Positions 22,521-31,625 of a stretch of DNA of 49,375 bases are shown here, piece after piece. The translations under genes and the position numbers were made by a program. Each line of letters starts with the position of its first letter. Positions within the stretch are counted from its first letter, which is position 1. The stretch covers positions 1 through 49,375 of the forward strand of contig CAYFZO010000015.1 of NCBI GenBank assembly GCA_964347615.1. Direction: 5' to 3'. Source of the stretch: CAYFZO01 sp964347615. GTDB lineage: Bacteria; Pseudomonadota; Gammaproteobacteria; Poriferisulfidales; Oxydemutatoraceae. The notes under the pieces are model-generated. The model was not told where the DNA came from. It saw only the letters and a list, made by a program, of their open reading frames with translations, and made no database searches.

Positions 22521-24410
22521 ATGGCCGCGACGAACAGCAAATACCCGTTGCTCGACAAGGTGGATTACCCGGCGGATTTGCGTGGGCTGGCGCAAGACCA
22601 CCTCCCTGATCTGTGTCGGGAGATACGCGAATACCTGATCGAATCGGTGGCCTCGTGCGGCGGGCATTTCGCCGCCGGCCTCGGCGCGGTCGAACTCACC
22701 GTCGCCCTGCACTACGTCTTCGACACCCCCCGCGACCGTTTGGTCTGGGACGTCGGACATCAGTCTTATCCGCACAAGATACTCACCGGACGCAAAAACG
22801 ACGTCACGACGGTCCGTACGCTCGGCGGCCTTGCCCCTTTCCCGCAACGCAACGAGAGCGAATACGATACTTTCGGCGTCGGCCACTCGAGCACTTCAAT
22901 CGGCGCCGCAACCGGCATGGCGCTTGCGGCGAAGCTGCACGATGACGCCCGCAAGGTCGTCGCAATCATCGGCGACGGCGGCTTGACGGCGGGAATGGCG
23001 TACGAAGCGATGAACCACCTCGGCGCGGTCGGCGCCGACGTTCTGATCGTGCTCAACGACAATGAGATGTCCATCTCGCCCAACGTCGGCGCGATGAGCA
23101 ACTATCTGACGCGCATCCTGTCGAGCCGACTCTACGCCTCGGTCGTCGCCGGGGGCAAACGCCTTCTCGACCCGCTGCCGCCGGTCAGAAAGCTCGCTCA
23201 CGAGACCAAGGAGCGTCTCAAGGGCATCATCGTTCCCGGCACCTTGTTTGAAGAGCTCGGAATTCATTACTACGGCCCGGTTGACGGGCACGACGCGAAC
23301 AACCTGGTCAAGACCCTCGCCAACCTGAAGCGGCTGACCGAACCGCGCTTGTTGCACGTCGTCACGCGCAAGGGGAAAGGATACGAGCGCGCGGAAAAAG
23401 ATCCGGTCGGCTACCACGCGGTCAGCCGCTTCGACCCGCGCCGGGGGATGGAGAAAAAACCCCCGCCGCCGCAACCGACTTACAGCGAAGTCTTCGGACG
23501 TTGGGTTTGCGACGCGGCGGAAAAAGACGAGCGCCTGGTCGCAATCACGCCGGCGATGCGCGAAGGCTCGGGCCTGGTCGAGTTCGAGAAAAAGTTCCCG
23601 CAACGCTACTTCGACGTCGGCATCGCCGAACAACACGCGGTGACCCTCGCCGCGGGGCTCGCTTGCGAAGGCATGAAGCCCGTGGTCGCAATCTATTCCA
23701 CGTTCCTGCAACGCGCCTACGATCAACTGATTCACGACGTCGCGATTCAGAACCTGCCGGTGACGTTCGCCGTGGACAGAGCCGGTCTCGTCGGCCCGGA
23801 CGGACAGACGCACGCCGGCAGCTTTGACCTATGCTACCTGCGTTGCGTACCCAATATGATCGTCATGACGCCGCGCGACGAAAACGTGACGCGCCTGATG
23901 CTGAACACCGCGTTCAGGTGCGACTCTCCGGCGGTGGTGCGTTACCCGCGCGGCACCGGCCCGGGCGCAACGGTCGAAGGCGGTTTCGACTGCGTCGAAA
24001 TCGGGCGCGCCGAAACCCTGCGCGAGGGCCGCGGCACGATGATCCTGGCGTTCGGCAGCCCGACCGCCGCCGCGATGCAGGTCGCCGACCGCCTCGACGC
24101 GGGCCTGCTCGACATGCGCTTCGTCAAACCGCTCGACCACGAAGCGATTGCCGCCGCCGCCGCGACTTACGAACGTTTGGTTACGGTCGAAGACAACGCC
24201 AGAAGCGGCGGGGCCGGCGGGGCCGTCAACGAACGTCTGGCGGAGCTGGGCACGGAAATCCCGGTCTTGAACCTCGGTCTTCCCGACCGCTTTCAGGAAC
24301 ACGGCAGCCGCGACGAGCTGCTGCGTGAAGCAGGACTCGACGCCGAAGGCATCGAAGAAAGCATACGTCGCTTCATCGCCGGCGGTGAAAAACCGCCGGT
24401 CACAACTTGA
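22521..24410 (+). CDS. dxs: 1-deoxy-D-xylulose-5-phosphate synthase
   Basis: A 629-residue thiamine-diphosphate enzyme of the transketolase family, first step of the MEP isoprenoid pathway (pyruvate plus glyceraldehyde 3-phosphate). Motifs include VWDVGHQSYPHKILTGR, GHSSTSIGAATGMALA, the ThDP-binding GDGGLTAGMAYEAMNH to ND, and YFDVGIAEQHAVTLAAG. The C-terminus overlaps the convergent galU gene by 11 bp. With ispA upstream the set covers isoprenoid precursor entry and elongation. Confidence 0.97.
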   Translation: MAATNSKYPLLDKVDYPADLRGLAQDHLPDLCREIREYLIESVASCGGHFAAGLGAVELTVALHYVFDTPRDRLVWDVGHQSYPHKILTGRKNDVTTVRTLGGLAPFPQRNESEYDTFGVGHSSTSIGAATGMALAAKLHDDARKVVAIIGDGGLTAGMAYEAMNHLGAVGADVLIVLNDNEMSISPNVGAMSNYLTRILSSRLYASVVAGGKRLLDPLPPVRKLAHETKERLKGIIVPGTLFEELGIHYYGPVDGHDANNLVKTLANLKRLTEPRLLHVVTRKGKGYERAEKDPVGYHAVSRFDPRRGMEKKPPPPQPTYSEVFGRWVCDAAEKDERLVAITPAMREGSGLVEFEKKFPQRYFDVGIAEQHAVTLAAGLACEGMKPVVAIYSTFLQRAYDQLIHDVAIQNLPVTFAVDRAGLVGPDGQTHAGSFDLCYLRCVPNMIVMTPRDENVTRLMLNTAFRCDSPAVVRYPRGTGPGATVEGGFDCVEIGRAETLREGRGTMILAFGSPTAAAMQVADRLDAGLLDMRFVKPLDHEAIAAAAATYERLVTVEDNARSGGAGGAVNERLAELGTEIPVLNLGLPDRFQEHGSRDELLREAGLDAEGIEESIRRFIAGGEKPPVTT

Positions 24411-25287
24411 GCCGACGCAGGTAATCTCGAAACACCCCCCCTATCTGAGGGTCGCGCAACCCCACTTCGACGTTGGCCGCGAGATAGCCGAGCTTGCTTC
24501 CGCAATCGTAGCGCGTGCCGCGATAAAGATACGCCAAGACGTCACCTTGCTTGACCTCCTTGTTGATCGCGTCGGTCAATTGGATTTCATTGCCGACACC
24601 GGCGTCGGTCTCGCGCAGATGGTCGAATATCCCGGGTTTGAGCAGGTACCGCCCCATGATCGCCAAGTTACTCGGAGACTCCTCGGGCTTGGGCTTCTCG
24701 ACCAGTTCGGAGACCCGCCACACGCCGTCCACCACGGGTTCACCGTCCACGATACCGTACTTATCGAGGCTGTCGCGCGGGACCTCTTCGACCGCGACCA
24801 CGTTGGCGCCGTACTCCTCGTACGCTTCGATCAGCTTGGAGACGCAGTTGTCCTCATCGTCGGTGACGCCGACCAGGTCGTCGGCGAGCAATATGACGAA
24901 CGGCTCGTCGCCGATTGCCGGCTCGGCACATAAAATAGCGTGTCCCAAGCCCAGCGGGGTCGCCTGGCGCAGGTAAATGCAGGAAACATGGGGGGGCACG
25001 ATCTCGCGCACCGTCTTCAGCATCTCGGTCTTGCCTTTGCGTTCGAGCTCCCATTCGAGCTCGGGCGCACTGTCGAAATGATCCTCTATCGCGCGCTTGC
25101 TCTTGCCGTTGATAAACACGATCGAATCAATTCCGGCGTCCACCGCCTCCTCGACCGCGTACTGAATCAACGGCTTATCCACAATCGGCAGCATCTCTTT
25201 CGCGCTGGCCTTGGTCACAGGCAAGAAGCGCGTACCGAGACCGGCTACGGGAAAAACCGCTTTCCTTACTTTATTTTTGAGAACCAT
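24400..25287 (-). CDS. galU: UTP-glucose-1-phosphate uridylyltransferase
   Basis: A 295-residue GalU that makes UDP-glucose for envelope polysaccharides. Present are KAVFPVAGLGTRFLPVTKASAKEMLPIVDKPLIQYAVEEA in family form (nucleotide-binding GLGTRFLP and AKEMLP), LGLGHAILCAEPAIGDEPF, LLADDLVG, and LAYLYRGTRYDCGSKLGYL. The ATG follows a clean family N-terminus. It runs tail-to-tail into dxs, sharing 11 bp. Confidence 0.96.
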   Translation of the reverse strand: MVLKNKVRKAVFPVAGLGTRFLPVTKASAKEMLPIVDKPLIQYAVEEAVDAGIDSIVFINGKSKRAIEDHFDSAPELEWELERKGKTEMLKTVREIVPPHVSCIYLRQATPLGLGHAILCAEPAIGDEPFVILLADDLVGVTDDEDNCVSKLIEAYEEYGANVVAVEEVPRDSLDKYGIVDGEPVVDGVWRVSELVEKPKPEESPSNLAIMGRYLLKPGIFDHLRETDAGVGNEIQLTDAINKEVKQGDVLAYLYRGTRYDCGSKLGYLAANVEVGLRDPQIGGVFRDYLRRLKL

Positions 25288-25674
25288 GGGCGTTGGTCCC
25301 TAACGAACTTCCGTATCGGCTTGACGCTTCAAAGACCGACCGACGTTCCGGTTGCCCGCCTCGTATTTCGGCGTTCCGCTCACCGCCCGAGCGCCTGAAT
25401 GATTCCGAACCCGGAGGCAAGCACCAGCCTGCGCCGTCGACTGCCTTGCCTTCGCCTCAGTCCCCGGGCGGGAGCAACGGCGGATTGTGCGGTGAGTTTT
25501 CATAGAGCTATTTCAAGGAACCATTGTATATAATTCCCTTGTTTTTCACCGGCGCCGAACGGACTCGCCGCGAAAAGCTACGACAATCAAAGCGAGGAAC
25601 GGATATAATCGGCGCACTATAATTGCAAACGCAGTCAAAAGCAACGGCTGTTGCATCCGTTTGTCGTGGTTTAG
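25288..25674. promoter_or_regulatory. Divergent galU/cfa intergenic region with three TATAAT boxes
   Basis: This 387-bp region carries no convincing gene. On the plus strand TATAAT occurs at 25529-25534, 25604-25609 and 25618-25623. The second has an ACGACA hexamer 18 bp upstream (25580-25585), the best candidate promoter for cfa, leaving a leader of about 60 nt. The rest is ordinary GC-rich sequence in which I see nothing more. Confidence 0.45.
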
Positions 25675-26799
25675 ATGCTGACACGCGCCCTTAAAAGAAA
25701 ATACACAAAGCTCCTGGCTGAAGTCGGCGTCACGCTGAACGGCAACGCGCGCCGCGACCCTCAGATTCACGATGAACGCCTGTACAGGCGCATCTTTCTG
25801 CAAGGTACGCTGGGCTTGGGCGAAGCCTACGTGGACCGTTGGTGGAGTACCGAAGCGCTCGACGAGTTTTTCGCCGCCGCTGTCGCCCTGCGCAAATACG
25901 ACAACAAACGCGTCGTCTCGGCGGTTGAGTTCTCCGAAGCACCGCGGGCTTTATTGTCGAACCTGCAGAGCATTCCTCGCGCCTTTCAAATCGGAAAAAA
26001 ACACTATGACACCGGTAACGCGCTGTTCGAGGCGATGCTAGACAGCCACATGAACTACAGCTGCGGGTACTGGAAAGACGCAAACAACCTGGAAGACGCG
26101 CAACGGGCGAAGATGAGATTGACTTGTGAAAAACTGATGCTCGAGCCGGGCATGCGAGTCCTCGACGTCGGCTGCGGTTGGGGCGGAATCGCAAAATACG
26201 CAGCGGAAAACTACGGGGTTTCGGTAACCGGTGTTACGGTGTCCTCGAAACAGGCGGATTACGCAAAGCGCTTGTGCCGCGACCTGCCGATAGAAATCCA
26301 CCTGACGGACTACCGACGTCTGAGCGGACGGTTCGACAGGATCTATTCGATCGGCATGTTCGAGCACGTCGGCTATAAGAACTATGCGACTTACATGCGG
26401 GTCATGCATAAGCTGCTCGAAAACGACGGATTGTTTCTGCTGCACACGATCGGGTCCGATTACACGGTCAGGACCGCCGATGCTTGGATTACAAAGTACA
26501 TATTCCCGAACTCAATGCTGCCTTCGGCCGAGCAAATCACCCGCGCGTGCAATAAGCTGTTCCTGATCGAGGACTGGCAGAACTTCGGTGCCTATTACGA
26601 CAAAACCCTGATGGCGTGGTTTGAGAACTTCAACGCGCATTGGCCTGAGTTGAAGACCGACTACGACGAACGCTTTTACCGTATATGGAAATACTATCTG
26701 CTGATGTGCGCCGGTGCTTTCCGGACGCGGTTAAACCAACTGTGGCAAATCGTACTGTCCCCCAACGGGGTCGACGGCTGTTACCAGTCGCCACGCTGA
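25675..26799 (+). CDS. cfa: Cyclopropane-fatty-acyl-phospholipid synthase family methyltransferase
   Basis: A 374-residue SAM-dependent enzyme that adds a methylene across double bonds of membrane phospholipids. HYDTGNALFEAMLD (110-123) and MNYSCGYW are hallmark Cfa segments. The SAM-binding RVLDVGCGWGG is at 161-171. GVTVSSKQADYAKR, FDRIYSIGMFEHVGYKNY and WITKYIFPNSMLPS follow. Residues 1-75 form the family N-terminal domain with GTLGLGEAYVDRWW. Monocistronic, with promoter-like boxes upstream. Confidence 0.96.
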   Translation: MLTRALKRKYTKLLAEVGVTLNGNARRDPQIHDERLYRRIFLQGTLGLGEAYVDRWWSTEALDEFFAAAVALRKYDNKRVVSAVEFSEAPRALLSNLQSIPRAFQIGKKHYDTGNALFEAMLDSHMNYSCGYWKDANNLEDAQRAKMRLTCEKLMLEPGMRVLDVGCGWGGIAKYAAENYGVSVTGVTVSSKQADYAKRLCRDLPIEIHLTDYRRLSGRFDRIYSIGMFEHVGYKNYATYMRVMHKLLENDGLFLLHTIGSDYTVRTADAWITKYIFPNSMLPSAEQITRACNKLFLIEDWQNFGAYYDKTLMAWFENFNAHWPELKTDYDERFYRIWKYYLLMCAGAFRTRLNQLWQIVLSPNGVDGCYQSPR

Positions 26800-26836
26800 A
26801 TTCGAACCCCGAAAAACGAAACGTCGACGGGCGTCG

Positions 26837-26871
26837 AAAAAACAGGCGGAGCCGACGAAACGGCCCCGCCT
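26837..26871 (-). terminator. Intrinsic terminator after the comEA-like gene
   Basis: On the minus strand AGGCGG-x-GCCG and CGGC-x-CCGCCT form a 10-bp interrupted stem (26844-26871) with a 6-nt loop, followed by TGTTTTTT (26837-26843). A second, 10-bp hairpin (26876-26899, CGGGCCTCG pairing with CGAGGCCCG) lies between it and the comEA stop and could serve the convergent cfa transcript, though it lacks a T-run. Confidence 0.8.
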
Positions 26872-26905
26872 GAAGCCGGGCCTCGGGATCGAGGCCCGGG
26901 TGAAA

Positions 26906-27298
26906 TTACCGCTTCGGATGCTGTGCCTCGGACGCAGCAGGCGCACCCGGTGAAGCACCGGGTGCCGAAACCGCGCGCGGTTTCGAGTCAGCCATGCTGG
27001 AGACGTCGGAAGCACCGGCGTCGGGTTTCAGCTCGTTCAAGATAATCTGATCTCGATTCATCTCAACCGTAGCCTTCCCGATGCCGTGAACTTCGGCCAG
27101 CTCATCCACGGATTTGAAAGCACCATGCATCTTCCTGTACTCGACGATAGCCGCGGCCTTGGCGAGACCGACGTTCTTAAGCGCCTTCGCCAACTCGGGC
27201 GCGCTCGCTTTATTGACGTTGACCTCGGCCGAAGCACCGGTCCAACCGCCTGCTGCCAGGAGAAGCATGGAAATGATAAAGAATTTATGTGATTTCAC
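26906..27298 (-). CDS. ComEA-like helix-hairpin-helix DNA-binding protein
   Basis: A 130-residue protein with a signal peptide at 1-24 (cleavage near ASA-EV), then a ComEA-type tandem helix-hairpin-helix: VNVNKASAPELAKALKNVGL and VDELAEVHGIGKATVEMNRDQI. The C-terminal 45 residues are Ala/Pro/Ser-rich and probably disordered. Periplasmic ComEA binds incoming double-stranded DNA in transformation, while short stand-alone versions occur in many non-competent bacteria. GTG start behind AAGGAGG. Downstream of lapB in the same direction, 121 bp away. Confidence 0.9.
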   Translation of the reverse strand: MKSHKFFIISMLLLAAGGWTGASAEVNVNKASAPELAKALKNVGLAKAAAIVEYRKMHGAFKSVDELAEVHGIGKATVEMNRDQIILNELKPDAGASDVSSMADSKPRAVSAPGASPGAPAASEAQHPKR

Positions 27299-27419
27299 GG
27301 TTTGGGCCTCCTTACCGTTGGTTAAAAGGAAGCGCCAAAATAACGCCGCCGCGCGGGGAGGCGACGGAAAAAAGGACGAGCGGCGTCAACCAGCCGACAA
27401 AAGGAAAAAGGTCGGAAAA

Positions 27420-28643
27420 TCAGGCGGCTGAAGCTTGCGAGGCGAGGCGCTCTTCCTCGTCTTGCAGGGGAACCGCGGGCACGTCCCGCGGCTGAGCCGT
27501 GCCCCAGCGGTGGCAACTCGGGCACTGCCAATGCAACTGATGCGCTTCAAAACCGCAACCCGCGCACTGATACGAGTGAATATTCTCCTCGTTTGCGGCG
27601 AGGCTTCGGATGACGCCGGTGAGCAGCGCCTTATCCGCCACGCCGCTTCTTTCCTTATGCTCAAGGTACAGCCTCAGCACCGGCAAGGGAACGCGGCGGT
27701 GTTCGGTCAGCTTGGAAAAAAGCCTTTCGGCTTCGTTTACGCGCCCGGTTTCGACCAACGCCCGAAAGAGAGCCAGCAGGTAGGACGTGGTGACAACTCT
27801 CGGCTTGAGCTCCCTCAGATAGTCAGAAAATCCGGAAACGTGCAGACGTTTGAACGCCTTACTTATTTTCGGCAACAGAAACTTGGTGTATTCCGGGTGC
27901 TTAGTGAACGCTTTGAGGTACTGTTTCTCGGCCGCCTTGGTTTCCCCGCGTTCGATATCTATGTCCCCCTTGAGCACCGCGGCGCGCAACGAAGCCAAAG
28001 CGCCGGTACCGGGCTTTGGCTTCAGGAGCAAGTCCTCCGCCGCGGCGTAGTCCTTTTGCTGCAGCGCCTGCTCGGCGAGCTCGCAGTAGTAATGGGACAC
28101 GCGGTCGCTGTATCCGTCAACGCCGCGCTTCTTCAGCTTTTCCGCGTATTCGATGGCCTGCTCCCAACTTTTCTCGATCTCGTAGAGAGACACCAGGTAA
28201 GAATAAGCCTCAAGTCTCGCTTGGTCCATATTCATTGAAACGATACAGTTGAAAAAATTCTCGGCACGGTCTAGTAGTCCCGCGGAAAAGTAATCCCGGC
28301 CGAGCTCGAGCATCGCCTGAGAACGGTGATAGTCGCTGAGTCGCGGGCGCTCGATGACGTTTTGGTGTATTCGGATCGCTCTTTCGACCTCGCCTTTCTG
28401 CCGGAACAGGTTGCCCAACACCAAATGCGTCTCAACAGTGTCCGAATCGACTTCAAACAGCTTGATGAATATCTCGGTCGCCTTGTCGGGCTGCTGGTCG
28501 AGCAAGAACCCCAAACCCATAAGGTACTCGGGAGGAATCTCCCGCTTGGGGCCGGCACTGCGCTCCTTTTTGATTTTTGCCGTCGCGGCGAGCCAACCGC
28601 TTGCGGCGGCAACCGGCAACAGCAACCACAACCATTCGTTCAT
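27420..28643 (-). CDS. lapB: Lipopolysaccharide assembly protein LapB (YciM)
   Basis: A 407-residue protein with an N-terminal membrane anchor (WLWLLLPVAAASGWLAA), TPR repeats from about residue 40 to 330 and a C-terminal rubredoxin-like zinc knuckle, CAGCGFEAHQLHWQCPSCHRWG. This is the LapB architecture. LapB controls LPS synthesis by directing FtsH to LpxC. ATG 28643 is chosen because it gives the anchor directly; an upstream extension to 28724 lacks homology. Normally preceded by lapA; here the 167-bp gap to ihfB encodes no LapA-like membrane protein. Confidence 0.94.
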   Translation of the reverse strand: MNEWLWLLLPVAAASGWLAATAKIKKERSAGPKREIPPEYLMGLGFLLDQQPDKATEIFIKLFEVDSDTVETHLVLGNLFRQKGEVERAIRIHQNVIERPRLSDYHRSQAMLELGRDYFSAGLLDRAENFFNCIVSMNMDQARLEAYSYLVSLYEIEKSWEQAIEYAEKLKKRGVDGYSDRVSHYYCELAEQALQQKDYAAAEDLLLKPKPGTGALASLRAAVLKGDIDIERGETKAAEKQYLKAFTKHPEYTKFLLPKISKAFKRLHVSGFSDYLRELKPRVVTTSYLLALFRALVETGRVNEAERLFSKLTEHRRVPLPVLRLYLEHKERSGVADKALLTGVIRSLAANEENIHSYQCAGCGFEAHQLHWQCPSCHRWGTAQPRDVPAVPLQDEEERLASQASAA

Positions 28644-28810
28644 CGGAACGCCCCGGGAGTGAAATACACCGGAAGCGAGGCGGAAAAACGTCGGTGGGCG
28701 CTCGCGCCGCCCGAAACAACCCACGAAGCGGAACCGGCGTATACGCTCGCGTGCCGCGTGAAAATCGTGTGGTTCATGGTTTCCCCGCCCGGCGCCGCCG
28801 GGAGACGATA

Positions 28811-29239
28811 CTACTCCGGCAACAGCTCTCCCGGCGGAGGAAAAGAGTCCTGCCGAGAATCCTGACCGAGCTCTTGCTGCGGAGAAGAAAAGTCCCGTTG
28901 CACGGGTGAAGACACGGAAGAAAGCGAGGAAGCGGGGTTTCTGACGCGGTCGCGCAAAGGCTTGCCCGGCCTGAAGTACGGGATGCTCTTGCCGACCATG
29001 GCGACCGGATCGCCGGTTTTCGGGTTCCGCGCGATTCGCGCCTTTCTTCGGCGCAGCGAAAAACTGCCGAAGCCGCGGATTTCGATCCGCTTGCCCTTAC
29101 CCAAAGACTTGCTCAGATACTCAAGTATGTATTTCACCGCGCTGTCAACGTCTCTCACCAGCAAATGTGACTGCTTGGCGCCAAGCCGCTCGATCAACTC
29201 CGACTTGGTGATGACTTGACCGTTAACCTGCTGTGCCAT
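28811..29239 (-). CDS. ihfB: Integration host factor subunit beta with a C-terminal extension
   Basis: A 142-residue HU/IHF-family protein. Residues 1-94 are a standard IHF-beta: ITKSELIERLGAK, VKYILEYLSKSLGKGKRIEIRGFGSFSLRRRKAR and the DNA-intercalating arm ARNPKTGDPV, ending PYFRPGKPLRDRV. A further 45 residues rich in Ser, Gln and Pro follow, absent from the E. coli protein. IHF bends DNA at specific sites for replication, recombination and transcription. It follows rpsA by 33 bp, the usual gamma order. Confidence 0.93.
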   Translation of the reverse strand: MAQQVNGQVITKSELIERLGAKQSHLLVRDVDSAVKYILEYLSKSLGKGKRIEIRGFGSFSLRRRKARIARNPKTGDPVAMVGKSIPYFRPGKPLRDRVRNPASSLSSVSSPVQRDFSSPQQELGQDSRQDSFPPPGELLPE

Positions 29240-29272
29240 GGCGTTTCCCTTGTTGATTCAACGGCGGGCGCT

Positions 29273-30949
29273 TCACGCGTCGGCCTTCTTCTCCTTGCCC
29301 CCTTTTATCTTTTCCCTGAAAAGCCGCCCGAGCAACCCCATCGGCTTCGACTCGCTTTCGGTGTAGCGTTTTATCGCTTCTTTCTGCTCTTCTTTCTCCT
29401 TGACCTTGATCGAGAGGTTGAGCACCTGCTTTTTCTTGTCAAAACTGACGAACTTCGCCTCGACCTCGTCGCTTTCTTTCAGCGCGAGATCCTTACCCTC
29501 GAACTCCTGCAATGAAATCACCCCCTTGACTTGGTCGGCGAGCGCCACCGTGATGGAGTCGTTGCCGACGGACTCGACCGTCCCCTTGACGACCGTTCCC
29601 TTGGGGTGGGCGATGACGTAATTGCCAACCGGATTCTCTTCGAGCTGCTTGATGCCGAGGGAAATACGTTCACGTTCGACGTCCACCGACGTCACCACCG
29701 CTGTCACTTCATCGCCTTTCTTGTATTTTCGGATGGATTCCTCGTTGGATTCGGTCCACGATATATCGCTCATGTGGACCAAGCCGTCTATGTTGAAGTC
29801 CTCGAAGCCGATGAAGATACCGAAATCGGTCAGCGATTTAACGGCCCCGGTCACTTTGTCGCCTTTCCCGTATTTATCGGAAAACTTCTGCCACGGGTTC
29901 GCCTGGCATTGCTTGATTCCTAGCGAGATGCGGCGGCGTTTGTCGTCTATGTCGAGCACCATGACTTCGACCTCGTCGCCGAGGGACACGACTTTCTCGG
30001 GATGAACGTGCTTGCTGGTCCAGTCCATCTCAGACACGTGCACCAGCCCTTCGACCCCTTCCTCGATCTCGACGAAACAGCCGTAATCGGTGATGTTCGT
30101 AACCTTGCCCTTGATGCGGGCGCCTTTCGGGCAGCTTTTCTCGACGGCGACCCACGGGTCCTGACTCAGCTGCTTCAGGCCCAGCGATACCCGCTTCTTG
30201 TCCTTGTCGTACTCAAGCACCTTGACGTCTATCTCGTCGCCGATCGATATGATTTCGGACGGATGCTTGACCCGTCGCCACGCCATGTCGGTAATGTGCA
30301 ACAACCCGTCAACGCCGCCGAGATCGAGAAAAGCGCCGTAGTCGGTCAGGTTCTTGACCACCCCCTTGACCACCGTGCCCTTCTGCAGGCGCTTCAGGAG
30401 CGATTCGCGCTCGGCGCTGTATTCGGTCTCGACCACGGCCTTTCTCGACAACACGACGTTGTTCCTGCGCTGATCGAGCTTGATGATCTTGAATTCGAGC
30501 GGCTTGCCCTGCAGATGAGCCGTGCTCCTGACCGGGCGCACGTCAACCAGCGAACCGGGCAGAAAAGCCATGACGCCGCCCAAATCAACGGTGAAGCCGC
30601 CTTTGACCTTATCCACGATTTCCCCGCTGATGGCCCCGCCCTTTTCGTGGACTTCTTCGAGATTTCCCCACAGTTTGACGCGCTTGGCTTTTTCGCGCGA
30701 CAGGCGGGTCTCTCCGAAACCGTCCTCAAGCGCGTCCAGGGCGACCTCGATCGTGTCGCCCTCGCGCACTTCGACTTCTCCCTTTTCGTCCTTGAACTGA
30801 TGAATCGGAATAATGCCTTCGGATTTGAGGCCGACGTTGACAACGACAACTTCGTCCTGGACGTCAAGCACCGTCGCTTCGATGATGCTCCCAAGCTTCA
30901 AGCGGACACTTTGGCTCTGCTCAAAAATTTCTGCAAACGTTTCAGGCAT
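29273..30949 (-). CDS. rpsA: 30S ribosomal protein S1
   Basis: A 558-residue S1, practically the E. coli length, with six S1 (OB-fold) repeats such as DYGAFLDLGGVDGLLHITDM, DYGCFVEIEEGVEGLVHVSE and DFGIFIGFEDFNIDGLVHMS. It binds mRNA leaders and helps initiation. The ATG lies inside the end of cmk (8-bp overlap), so rpsA is coupled to cmk. The C-terminus is Lys/Gly-rich (REKIKGGKEKKADA). Confidence 0.97.
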   Translation of the reverse strand: MPETFAEIFEQSQSVRLKLGSIIEATVLDVQDEVVVVNVGLKSEGIIPIHQFKDEKGEVEVREGDTIEVALDALEDGFGETRLSREKAKRVKLWGNLEEVHEKGGAISGEIVDKVKGGFTVDLGGVMAFLPGSLVDVRPVRSTAHLQGKPLEFKIIKLDQRRNNVVLSRKAVVETEYSAERESLLKRLQKGTVVKGVVKNLTDYGAFLDLGGVDGLLHITDMAWRRVKHPSEIISIGDEIDVKVLEYDKDKKRVSLGLKQLSQDPWVAVEKSCPKGARIKGKVTNITDYGCFVEIEEGVEGLVHVSEMDWTSKHVHPEKVVSLGDEVEVMVLDIDDKRRRISLGIKQCQANPWQKFSDKYGKGDKVTGAVKSLTDFGIFIGFEDFNIDGLVHMSDISWTESNEESIRKYKKGDEVTAVVTSVDVERERISLGIKQLEENPVGNYVIAHPKGTVVKGTVESVGNDSITVALADQVKGVISLQEFEGKDLALKESDEVEAKFVSFDKKKQVLNLSIKVKEKEEQKEAIKRYTESESKPMGLLGRLFREKIKGGKEKKADA

Positions 30950-31625
30950 AAGTTTTTTTCACGAGAGTTTCAATTTCTTGCACGGTCGCGGCGATTGATT
31001 TTCCCGTCGAATCAATCAGCGCTGTGTCATTCGCGGGCTTCAGCGGCGCAACCGAACGGTTTCTGTCACGCTCGTCGCGAGCCGCCAAGCGGCGATAAAG
31101 GTCAGCGAAGTTACCATTTAATCCCCCATCATTCAACTGCTTAAGCCGCCTGCGGGCGCGTTCCTCAAGGTCGGCACTCAAGAATATTTTGACTTTCGCG
31201 CCGGGAAACACGACCGTGCCCATGTCCCGTCCTTCGGCGACCAAGCCCGGAAGCCGCCTGAAAGTGTGCTGATAACCGAGCAACTCGGCGCGCAATTGCG
31301 GGATCTCGGCGACGCGCGAAGCGAACGCCGCGCAGCTTTCCTCACCGAGGGCCACGGTGACGTCGCGCCCGTTCAAACGTACGCGGGTCGCGCCTTCGCT
31401 CGGAGAAAACTCGATGCGCATCCGCGCGACCAGAGCGATCAGCGCCGGCACGTCCTCGACGCTCAACCGCCTTTCGATCGCCAGCAGCGCCAAAGCCCGG
31501 TAAAGCGAACCGCTGATCAACAGATGATAGTCAAACCGCTTCGCAATCAAGGCGGCGACGGTGCTCTTCCCGGCGCCGGCCGGACCGTCTATCGTAACCA
31601 CCGGAACCGTCTCGGAGCCGCCCAT
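30942..31625 (-). CDS. cmk: Cytidylate kinase
   Basis: A 227-residue CMP/dCMP kinase with P-loop TIDGPAGAGKSTVAALIAKR, YRALALLAI, AEGRDMGTVVFPGAKVKIFL and the lid region RDERDRNRSVAPL. The ATG overlaps the aroA stop (TGATG, 1 bp). It lies between aroA and rpsA as in E. coli relatives. Confidence 0.96.
   Translation of the reverse strand: MGGSETVPVVTIDGPAGAGKSTVAALIAKRFDYHLLISGSLYRALALLAIERRLSVEDVPALIALVARMRIEFSPSEGATRVRLNGRDVTVALGEESCAAFASRVAEIPQLRAELLGYQHTFRRLPGLVAEGRDMGTVVFPGAKVKIFLSADLEERARRRLKQLNDGGLNGNFADLYRRLAARDERDRNRSVAPLKPANDTALIDSTGKSIAATVQEIETLVKKTYA

Noticed and set aside
28644..28810. A lapA gene between ihfB and lapB
   Set aside because: No frame in the 167 bp gives two hydrophobic helices. 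The lapB frame extension there lacks a start site and homology.
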